This document shows, in pieces, positions 1 to 5,315 of a stretch of 5,315 nt of DNA (its first letter is position 1; every line of letters starts with the position of its first letter). The notes under the pieces are model-generated. The model was given only the letters and a program-made list of their open reading frames with translations. It searched no databases and had not been told where the DNA came from. The stretch covers positions 1 through 5,315 of the forward strand of contig JAQBPS010000710.1 in NCBI GenBank assembly GCA_028287415.1. The letters run 5' to 3'. This DNA comes from Bacillota bacterium (lineage in GTDB: Bacteria; Bacillota; Sulfobacillia; Symbiobacteriales; Symbiobacteriaceae). The translations under genes and the position numbers were made by a program.

Positions 1-14
1 CGATTGGCCATCAT
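1..14 (-). CDS. Possible start of a further operon gene (only the first codons visible)
   Basis: Two consecutive ATG codons (14-12 and 11-9) are followed by codons for Ala, Asn and the beginning of an Arg-type codon (CG), after which the window ends. The ATGs overlap the TGA stop of the binding protein, a typical layout for translational coupling, and a purine-rich ribosome-binding site precedes them. Too little is present to name a product. The alternative is a chance ATG at the end of the operon; no terminator hairpin is visible before the window edge. Confidence 0.3.
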
Positions 15-1741
15 GAAGCCTTCCCTCCCCGACCCCGGCGGAGGAACAGGAGAATCCCTGCGACTGCCGCCAGCCCGACTACCCACATCACGGGCGACCT
101 GGTACCAGCCGTGCCGTCAGGACTGGCATCATTCGTGGTGGCAGTCGGCGGCTGGCTAGCGCCTGGTGCAGCCGCCTGGGTCACCCAATGCACCCCGGTC
201 ATGTCCATCCGGTAGGAAACCGGCTGCTGTGAAAACCAGCCCTCCAGATCCTTCCGGTGTGCAAAGGAGTATGGTCCGCTGCCGAAAAGCGGAATGCGGG
301 GCATATCTTTGAGCACGATCTCCTGAATCTCTTTGTAGTAGGTGGCGCGCTGATTCTGATCAACCGTCTTCAGGCCCAGCTTAAACAATTCATCCACCCG
401 CGGATTCGCGTAGCCCGTCTCGTTCCAGGTGCCTGTGGAAGCGGTGTACTGCTCCCACTCACTGGGATCCGGCCCCCACCAGTTGCCGTACAGGTAGGCG
501 TCCTGCTTGCGGGACTTCAGTTCCTTGCGCAGCAGCCCGTCCTCGAGTTGGGTAATCTTTACGTCGACCCCCACCTGCTTGAGCTGCTCTTTGATCACTT
601 GGGCCGCGTTCAACTCGGTCGCCCGGGAAATCCAGAGGTCGAGGCCGAACCGGGTCCCGTCCTTTACCGGGAAACCCGCCGCGTCCAGCATGGCATTGGC
701 CTTCTTGGGATCATAATCGGGCAGCCGTGCCTGATCGTTGAAGGCCCATTTCACCGATGGCTCATAGGTGCCGGTGGCGGTCTTGTAAATGCCCTGAGTC
801 ACCTTCTGATTCAGGTCTTCCCGGTTGATGGCGTACGCGAGTGCCGTTCTGACCGCGGTGTTGTTGTACGGCGGCTTGGTCACATTGAACGACAGGAAGT
901 AGACCATTGGGCCGGGGTGCTCATCAACCGTGATGTTGGGATCAGCGGCCAGACTCTTCTCCAATTGCAGCGGCGGCGGGTCATTCAGGGCCTGAATCTC
1001 CCCCGACCGCAGCTGCGCCACCGCGACATTCACATCCGGAAGCACTTTAAGGATGACCCGTTCCACCGCGGGTTTTTTACCGAAGTAATCGTCGTTGCGC
1101 ACAAACGAGAAGTACTGCCCGGGGACGCTCTTCTCGAATTTGTAAGGACCGGTGCCCACGGGCTTCATATTATAGGGGTTGGTCGCCCAGTCGGTGCCCT
1201 CATACAGATGCTTGGGCAAAATCGGAGTGCGGGGGTACATGGCAAGCTGCACCAGGAACGGGGCAAACGTCTCCTTCAGGTGAATCACGACTGTGTCGGG
1301 GTCGGGGGTGTCGATGCTTTTGACATGGCTGAAGATGTCGAGCGCCATCCCCTTGTTCTGGACGGTCGCCTCAAAGGTATACTTCACGTCGTCCGACGTG
1401 AACGGCTTGCCATCATGCCACTTCACGTTCTTGTGCAGGTGAAACGTGTAGGTGAGGCCATCATCCGAGACCTGCCAATCCGTGGCCAGGTCGGGGCGAA
1501 TGGCGAAATCGGGCCCGTAGTCCATGGTGACCAGGCGACTGAAATACATAGTCGAGGGGAACCAGGACGGGTTGAATCCCATGGCAATGTTAAAGTTCTT
1601 GATGTCTCCCGGAAGGCCGATGATCACGTCCTTTGTGTTCGTCTCACCGTAGGCCCTTGTGCCGCCCAGCGACGCTACGAACAGCATCAGCACCAGCACC
1701 CGCACCAGCACCAACCTTAGCCGCTTCACGTTCGGTCTCAC
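11..1741 (-). CDS. Extracytoplasmic solute-binding protein, family 5 (SBP_bac_5), with C-terminal membrane anchor
   Basis: This protein captures the substrate outside the membrane and hands it to the permease pair. It has 576 residues from a GTG with a well-placed AGGA. Residues 1-30 form a Sec-type signal peptide: basic start (RPNVKRLR), hydrophobic core interrupted by Arg14, likely cleavage after TRA at 28-30. The mature part shows family-5 hallmarks: KWHDGKPFTSDDVKYTF at 107-123, PVGTGPYKF at 194-202, RTALAYAINRE at 298-308 and a late RKDLEGW at 496-502. Asp425 in WWGPDPSEW sits where DppA-like proteins place the Asp that binds a peptide amino end; that alignment is by eye. There is no cysteine at all, so no lipobox. 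Instead residues 522-549 are rich in Ala, Pro, Ser and Thr, 551-567 are hydrophobic, and the tail is RRGRGGKAS: a probable single-helix anchor with its end in the cytoplasm. Being the last transporter gene is less usual than being first. Peptide is the default substrate guess; other solutes are possible. Confidence 0.95.
   Translation of the reverse strand: MRPNVKRLRLVLVRVLVLMLFVASLGGTRAYGETNTKDVIIGLPGDIKNFNIAMGFNPSWFPSTMYFSRLVTMDYGPDFAIRPDLATDWQVSDDGLTYTFHLHKNVKWHDGKPFTSDDVKYTFEATVQNKGMALDIFSHVKSIDTPDPDTVVIHLKETFAPFLVQLAMYPRTPILPKHLYEGTDWATNPYNMKPVGTGPYKFEKSVPGQYFSFVRNDDYFGKKPAVERVILKVLPDVNVAVAQLRSGEIQALNDPPPLQLEKSLAADPNITVDEHPGPMVYFLSFNVTKPPYNNTAVRTALAYAINREDLNQKVTQGIYKTATGTYEPSVKWAFNDQARLPDYDPKKANAMLDAAGFPVKDGTRFGLDLWISRATELNAAQVIKEQLKQVGVDVKITQLEDGLLRKELKSRKQDAYLYGNWWGPDPSEWEQYTASTGTWNETGYANPRVDELFKLGLKTVDQNQRATYYKEIQEIVLKDMPRIPLFGSGPYSFAHRKDLEGWFSQQPVSYRMDMTGVHWVTQAAAPGASQPPTATTNDASPDGTAGTRSPVMWVVGLAAVAGILLFLRRGRGGKAS
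19..30 (-). promoter_or_regulatory. Probable ribosome-binding site for a gene beyond the window
   Basis: The last binding-protein codons contain, on the minus strand, GGGGAGGGAAGG. GGAGG is 9 bases and AAGG 4 bases before an ATG at 14, which overlaps the TGA stop of the binding protein. The stretch also encodes the Arg/Gly/Lys tail, so purine richness could be due to the protein. Confidence 0.4.
1688..1711 (-). repeat. Two 12-base tandem units in the signal-peptide coding region
   Basis: On the minus strand GTGCTGGTGCGG (1711-1700) is followed by GTGCTGGTGCTG (1699-1688), matching at 11 of 12 bases. They encode VLVR and VLVL, the hydrophobic core of the binding-protein signal peptide. GTG/CTG runs are common in GC-rich signal peptides, so this may be simple codon bias. 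A slip by one unit would keep the frame and change the core length. Confidence 0.45.
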
Positions 1742-1751
1742 TCCCTGTCCT
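1742..1751 (-). promoter_or_regulatory. Ribosome-binding site for the solute-binding protein
   Basis: Minus-strand AGGACAGGGA directly precedes GTG 1741. AGGA is six bases from the start codon, a good spacing. It supports GTG 1741 as the start, which also gives a complete signal peptide with a basic N-terminus. Confidence 0.65.
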
Positions 1752-1767
1752 GAGATTCGGGTGCTCT

Positions 1768-1792
1768 GCCGGGCCCATTTGGGCTACCCGGC
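1768..1792 (-). other. Stem-loop around the ATPase stop codon, upstream of the binding-protein gene
   Basis: In the mRNA, a 6-base arm GCCGGG pairs with CCCGGC, and inside it CCC pairs with GGG around an AAAU loop. The three unpaired bases on the 5' side are exactly the UAG stop of the ATPase. No U-run follows, so it is not an intrinsic terminator. It lies largely in the only sizeable gap of the cluster (42 bases), ending about 16 bases before the binding-protein ribosome-binding site. It could affect mRNA decay or coupling between the two genes, or be a chance structure in GC-rich DNA. Confidence 0.35.
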
Positions 1793-3814
1793 TCTGTCCT
1801 CACTGTCGCCCTGGTATAACAGACAAGCCACCTCCTGTTGACCGCTCTGAATCAAATGAGCAGACCAGTCCGCACAAACTGACCTGGCCTCGGGACAGCG
1901 TGGATGAAACGGGCAGCCGGACGGGCGGGCCGCCGGATTCGGGGGTTCGCCATCCACCAGAAAGCGGTGGCGCTTTCGCAGCACGTCCGGATCGGGCACG
2001 GAGGAGAGCAGAACCCGTGTGTACGGGTGTTTTGGGTGATCGATGACGTTGTCGGTGGCGCCGATCTCGACGATGTCGCCCAGGTACATAATCGCAATCC
2101 GATCGCACAGGTAGCGCGCAATCGACAGGTCATGGGTGATCACCAGGAAGGTGACGCCATCCTGCTTGAAATCCTTCATTAAAGCCATGACGCCGGCCTT
2201 GACCGACGCATCCAGCATGGACAGGGGTTCATCGGCAATGACAACATCAGGCTTCAGGATCATCGCCCTCGCAATCGCCACCCGCTGCCGCTGACCACCG
2301 CTGAGCTGGCTCGGCACCTTACTGGCCGCAACCGCCACCGGGGTCAGACCCACCCGCTCCATCATGCGGAAAACGAGCTGCTGCCGCTCTGCCGCGCCGG
2401 CACCCACCCCGTGCACCACCAGCGGCTCCTCGAGAATCTCGTAGATGGACATGCGCGGGTTGAGCGACTCGTAGGGATCCTGGAAGATCACCTGCACCCG
2501 GCGCCGAAATTCCTTGAGCCGGGCACCGGACAGACCGCTCACATCCTGGCGGTCGAACGCAATGGTGCCTGCGCTGAGCTCCTCAAGTCTGCTGAGGAGC
2601 ATGCCGGTAGTCGTCTTGCCGCAGCCGCTCTCCCCCACAAGCCCGACCGCTTCACCCTTCCGAATGGTCAGGTCAATGCCGTTCACTGCCTTTACCGCTT
2701 TCGTCCGGCCCAGCAGCGATGCGAGGAAGCCGGCGTTCGCGGTGTAGCTCTTGACGACCCCGCGCATTTCCACGAGGGGCGTGGCGTGTGGGACAGTGTC
2801 GGCTTTCGCGAAAACGGGCACGCTCGCAATCAGTTCCGCCGGTGTCAACTCGCCCGCATAGTGGCATGAGACGCTGTGGCCACCGGGCAGTTCTTTGCGC
2901 GGCGGCGCCGCCTGCGTACAGAGGTCGGTCGCTGCCGGGCAGCGGTGCGCAAAGATGCAGCCCACCCACGGCTGAGTGAGGTCAGGCGGCGACCCGGGCA
3001 GGGAGAGCAGAGATGTGCCCGTGCCGAAAATGTGGGGCGTAGATCGTAGGAGCAATGTCGTGTAGGGATGGGCGGGAGCGCTGAACACCCGCTCGACCGG
3101 GCCATACTCAACGACCTTGCCACCATACATAACGGCTACCTGATTGCAGTTCTCCGCGATCACGCCGATGTCGTGGGAGATCAGAATCATGCCGATCCCG
3201 AGGCGCTTTCTGAGCTCTGCCAGCTTCAGAAAGATCTGGTCTTGCACCACCACGTCCAGTGCGGTGGTAGGTTCATCGGCAATCAGGAGCTTCGGCTGGC
3301 AGGCCAGGCTCATCGCGATGATCACCCGCTGGCGCATGCCGCCACTGAATTCGTGGGGGTAGGCACCCAGGCGTGCAGCTGGCAGACCCACCAGTTCAAA
3401 CAGCTCACCGGCCCGCGCGACGGCGGCCTGTTGATTCGGTACGCTGCCGTGGCACAGCATGGCCTCAACGAGCTGCTCCCTGACCGTCAACACCGGGTTG
3501 AGGGCGTTCATCGCAGCCTGGAACACCATCGCCATCTGTGTCCAGCGCACCTTTTGCAGCTCCGCCTCTGACATATCGGTCAGGTCCGCCCCGCCGAGGC
3601 GGATCGCTCCTGCGGCGATCTGCGCGTTTGGCGGCAGCAGCCGCATCAGCGCAAAGCCAACCGAAGTCTTGCCGCAGCCCGATTCGCCGACCAGGCCGAG
3701 ACACTCGTTTTCGTCCAGCGAAAAGGAGACATCATTGACAGCCCGGACCAGGCCGCGCTTGCCCCGGTAGAACATGCTCAGGTTCTCAACTTCCAAGAGT
3801 GCCACGCTGACCAC
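1784..3814 (-). CDS. Fused DppD-DppF-type ABC transporter ATPase with two four-cysteine modules
   Basis: This cytoplasmic ATPase powers the importer and carries both nucleotide-binding domains in one chain of 676 residues; DppD and DppF are usually separate proteins of about 330. First half: Walker A GESGCGKT 43-50, Q-loop Gln99, signature FSGGM 156-160, Walker B LLIADE 176-181, switch His214. Second half: Walker A GESGCGKT 394-401, Q-loop Gln445, signature LSGGQ 504-508, Walker B VVIADE 524-529, switch His561. Both composite ATP sites therefore look catalytic. Each half ends in an oligopeptide_HPY region with four cysteines: 286, 292, 299, 317 and 634, 640, 647, 664. In mycobacterial OppD such a module holds a [4Fe-4S] cluster; that role here is inference. 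A variable linker at roughly 318-345 joins the halves with no stop or frameshift. The start is GTG 3814 or GTG 3805; the latter gives MALLEVENL, the usual family opening. The family assignment is certain. Confidence 0.96.
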   Translation of the reverse strand: MVSVALLEVENLSMFYRGKRGLVRAVNDVSFSLDENECLGLVGESGCGKTSVGFALMRLLPPNAQIAAGAIRLGGADLTDMSEAELQKVRWTQMAMVFQAAMNALNPVLTVREQLVEAMLCHGSVPNQQAAVARAGELFELVGLPAARLGAYPHEFSGGMRQRVIIAMSLACQPKLLIADEPTTALDVVVQDQIFLKLAELRKRLGIGMILISHDIGVIAENCNQVAVMYGGKVVEYGPVERVFSAPAHPYTTLLLRSTPHIFGTGTSLLSLPGSPPDLTQPWVGCIFAHRCPAATDLCTQAAPPRKELPGGHSVSCHYAGELTPAELIASVPVFAKADTVPHATPLVEMRGVVKSYTANAGFLASLLGRTKAVKAVNGIDLTIRKGEAVGLVGESGCGKTTTGMLLSRLEELSAGTIAFDRQDVSGLSGARLKEFRRRVQVIFQDPYESLNPRMSIYEILEEPLVVHGVGAGAAERQQLVFRMMERVGLTPVAVAASKVPSQLSGGQRQRVAIARAMILKPDVVIADEPLSMLDASVKAGVMALMKDFKQDGVTFLVITHDLSIARYLCDRIAIMYLGDIVEIGATDNVIDHPKHPYTRVLLSSVPDPDVLRKRHRFLVDGEPPNPAARPSGCPFHPRCPEARSVCADWSAHLIQSGQQEVACLLYQGDSEDRAG

Positions 3815-3822
3815 TTCCCTTT
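3815..3822 (-). promoter_or_regulatory. Ribosome-binding site at the permease/ATPase junction
   Basis: The minus-strand sequence AAAGGGAA begins inside the TAA stop of the DppC-like gene and runs up to the GTG at 3814. The AAGG core is 3 bases from GTG 3814 and 12 bases from a second in-frame GTG at 3805. Neither spacing is ideal, so the site does not settle the ATPase start. Confidence 0.45.
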
Positions 3823-4705
3823 ACCGTTCCGCCGCGTTTAATGCCCGATTGATCCCGTCCCCCATCAGCGTGGAACCCAGGACCAGCCACCCGATCGCAA
3901 GGCCCGGAAATAGTGCGAACCACCACTGGGTTGTCAGATAGGACTGCGCCTCTCGCAGCATCTGCCCCCAGCTCGCCAGGTTGGGGTCACCCAGGCCCAG
4001 GAAGCTGAGGCTGGCTTCAATGAGGATGGCAGACCCAACCTGGAGCGTCGAGTTCACGACGACGGGCTGGATTCCGTTCATCAGGATGTGGCGGAACAGG
4101 ATCCGCATGTGGCTGGCGCCGGTGGCCCTGGCGGCTCGCACGAAGGCCCGCTTCTTGAGCGATAGCACCTGGGCTCGCACAATCCTGGCGTTGGACGGCC
4201 AGATGGTGATGCCAACGACAAACGCCGCCACGTAGATATTCGCCCCCAACAGCGAGGCCATCAGGATCACCAGAAAGAGCATGGGGATGATCAGAAAAAA
4301 CTCGAAGAACCGGGAGAAAATCTGATCGATGATGCCGCCGAAGTATCCCGGGATGGCCCCCATCACTACGCCGATGGAGAGCGAGATCGCCGCGGCCCCC
4401 ACGGCGAACAGCAGCGAGATGCGCGCACCCCACACGACTCGACTGAAGATGTCCCGGCCAAGGTGATCTGTGCCCATCCAGTAGGCGCCGCTCGGCGGCC
4501 GCAAAAGATGATCACTCATGGCATTGGGATTGAATGGAGCCAGATAGGGGGCGAACAGGGCCACGAGTACGGCCACCAGCATGAGGTAAAGTCCGAGGAC
4601 GGCACGCCAGTCCTGGTTGTACGTATGCCAAAAGGCGACCACGCCCCGGCGGAAGGAGGCGGGACCCGGAGCAGAGTCGGCGGTGGACAGCTCAGTCAAG
4701 GTCAT
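3821..4705 (-). CDS. DppC-like ABC transporter permease
   Basis: Second membrane subunit of the importer, pairing with the DppB-like protein to form the channel. From ATG 4705 it is 294 residues, a normal family length; starting at the in-frame GTG 4708 would add one Met. Order of features (residue numbers from the ATG): about 35 cytoplasmic residues, a first helix near 36-54 in an OppC_N-type region, the conserved DHLGRDIFSRVVWGARISL at 80-98, several hydrophobic helices, the EAA loop at about 189-212 (RAARATGASHMRILFRHILM) that contacts the ATPase, then LSFLGLGDPNLASWGQML at 233-250 and a last helix before GDGINRALN. It looks intact. It lies 6 bases after the DppB-like stop and its own TAA is 6 bases before the GTG of the fused ATPase, so the three are surely co-transcribed. 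Substrate specificity cannot be read from this subunit. Confidence 0.96.
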   Translation of the reverse strand: MTLTELSTADSAPGPASFRRGVVAFWHTYNQDWRAVLGLYLMLVAVLVALFAPYLAPFNPNAMSDHLLRPPSGAYWMGTDHLGRDIFSRVVWGARISLLFAVGAAAISLSIGVVMGAIPGYFGGIIDQIFSRFFEFFLIIPMLFLVILMASLLGANIYVAAFVVGITIWPSNARIVRAQVLSLKKRAFVRAARATGASHMRILFRHILMNGIQPVVVNSTLQVGSAILIEASLSFLGLGDPNLASWGQMLREAQSYLTTQWWFALFPGLAIGWLVLGSTLMGDGINRALNAAER

Positions 4706-4707
4706 CA

Positions 4708-4713
4708 CTCCTC
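4708..4713 (-). promoter_or_regulatory. Ribosome-binding site for the DppC-like permease
   Basis: On the minus strand GAGGAG overlaps the TGA stop of the upstream permease. It sits 2-4 bases before an ATG at 4705. The in-frame GTG at 4708 overlaps the site itself, so ATG 4705 is the better start. The spacing is short, and the overlap points to coupled translation. Confidence 0.6.
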
Positions 4714-5315
4714 AGTTCAGATCCACACGCGGGTCAAGCACGCGATACAAAATGTCCGTCAGCAGTGAGACGATCACCACTGAGATCGAGGTGAAAATGA
4801 AGATCCCCATGAGCAGCGGATAGTCTCTCCGGAAAATACCTTCGTACATCAGCCGGCCCATGCCCGGCCAGGAGAAAACCGTCTCGGTCAGCAGGGCCCC
4901 TGACACTGCCAGACCTAACGAGAGACCGATCATCGTGACCGTGGGCAGCAGGGCATTGCGCAGGGCGTGCCTGAAGAAGATGACCCTCTGCGGCAGCCCC
5001 TTGGCCCGGGCGGTGACCATGAAGTCCTCACGGAGGACCTCCAGCACACTGCTGCGGGCAATCCGGTAAAACGTGGGGAAGACCCAGACGAGCATCAGCG
5101 TGGAGGCCGGCAGCAGCAAGTGCCTGACCAGGTCGAGCACAAACGCCCATCCGCTGGTCGGTCCCATCACTGTGTTCATGCCGGATGTCGGGAGCCAGTG
5201 CAGTTTGACCCCAAACGCAATAATCGCAATGAGACCAAGCCAGAAGACGGGAACGGAGTACAAGAGCGACGCCGTCATGGTCAGGATGTTGTCGAGAGGC
5301 GACCCCTGTCTTCGT
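4712..5315 (-). CDS. DppB-like ABC transporter permease, partial (5' end outside window)
   Basis: This is one of the two membrane subunits of a Dpp/Opp-type importer, forming half of the transport channel. The frame stays open to the window edge, giving 200 residues; the family is usually 300-340 long, so about the first third is missing. The ATG at 5278 is an internal Met, because the residues before it (RRQGSPLDNILT) match the conserved segment that precedes the second membrane helix in DppB proteins. Seen in order: hydrophobic helix with PVFWLGL, a loop with WLPTSGM, a helix after RHLLLPAST, the EAA coupling loop (ARAKGLPQRVIFFRHALRNA) that docks on the ATPase, the motif TETVFSWPGMGRL, and the family ending YRVLDPRV. 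The stop TGA lies six bases before the ATG of the DppC-like gene and shares bases with that gene's ribosome-binding site, which suggests translational coupling. The family call is secure; the substrate is unknown. Confidence 0.95.
   Translation of the reverse strand, partial: RRQGSPLDNILTMTASLLYSVPVFWLGLIAIIAFGVKLHWLPTSGMNTVMGPTSGWAFVLDLVRHLLLPASTLMLVWVFPTFYRIARSSVLEVLREDFMVTARAKGLPQRVIFFRHALRNALLPTVTMIGLSLGLAVSGALLTETVFSWPGMGRLMYEGIFRRDYPLLMGIFIFTSISVVIVSLLTDILYRVLDPRVDLN

Noticed and set aside
14..178. Sortase or exosortase sorting signal at the binding-protein C-terminus
   Set aside because: The layout (linker, helix, basic tail) fits in general, but no LPXTG, PEP, Gly-Gly or cysteine motif is present before the helix, so only a plain membrane anchor is supported.
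257..1720. A 487-codon open frame on the plus strand
   Set aside because: It lies wholly antisense to the binding-protein gene, which has clear family motifs. The translation shows no recognisable domain and is rich in Gly, Arg, Val and His as expected for a shadow in GC-rich DNA.
2578..2600. Perfect 8-base inverted repeat (GCTCCTCA / TGAGGAGC) with a 7-base loop
   Set aside because: It is inside the second ATPase domain in codons for LLSRLEEL. A repeat of this size is expected about once by chance in a window this long, and it has no terminator features.
2765..2767. Internal ATG (Met350 of the ATPase) as a separate start for the DppF-like half
   Set aside because: The frame is continuous from the first half with no stop, and no convincing ribosome-binding site precedes this codon, so a single fused protein is simpler.
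1904..3571. Several plus-strand open frames of 90-170 codons opposite the ATPase
   Set aside because: They mirror conserved ATPase sequence, have no recognisable domains and form no consistent gene layout.
5276..5278. ATG as the start of the DppB-like gene
   Set aside because: The frame is open up to the window edge and the preceding residues belong to the conserved DppB core, so the Met is internal and the gene is simply cut by the window.

Overview
The window carries one co-directional gene cluster on the minus strand: a Dpp/Opp-type (peptide/nickel family) ABC importer. Read in the direction of transcription (high to low coordinates) it runs: inner-membrane permease of the DppB type (5' end cut off by the window edge), permease of the DppC type, one long ATPase that fuses a DppD-like and a DppF-like half, and last the solute-binding protein. 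Gaps are 6, 6 and 42 bases, so the genes almost certainly form one operon. The last bases of the window show a TGA/ATG overlap with a good ribosome-binding site, suggesting another gene follows beyond position 1. There is no gene-free stretch over 300 bases, no RNA gene, no mobile element and no CRISPR array, and I see no credible plus-strand gene.

Together the proteins would form an ATP-driven uptake system. The binding protein captures a small solute outside the membrane and delivers it to the heterodimeric channel (DppB-like plus DppC-like). The two nucleotide-binding halves of the single fused ATPase drive import. All core ATPase motifs are intact in both halves. Each half also ends in a complete four-cysteine oligopeptide_HPY module, the kind known to hold an iron-sulfur cluster in mycobacterial relatives. 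The substrate cannot be named from sequence alone; peptides are the default guess.

The DNA is moderately GC-rich (around 60% by eye), with Shine-Dalgarno sites and GTG starts. The binding protein has an N-terminal signal peptide without a lipobox cysteine. It ends in a Pro/Ser/Thr/Ala-rich linker, one hydrophobic segment and an Arg/Lys-rich tail, so it looks anchored by its C-terminus. With the fused ATPase, this fits a single-membrane bacterium (Chloroflexota, Actinomycetota or a high-GC Firmicutes-like lineage) better than a typical proteobacterium; an archaeon is not excluded. This taxonomic reading is an inference of low confidence.

Nothing here amounts to a clearly new system. The points most worth a second look are the C-terminally anchored, cysteine-free binding protein, the paired four-cysteine modules in one polypeptide, and an RNA hairpin that places the ATPase stop codon in a bulge just upstream of the binding-protein gene.
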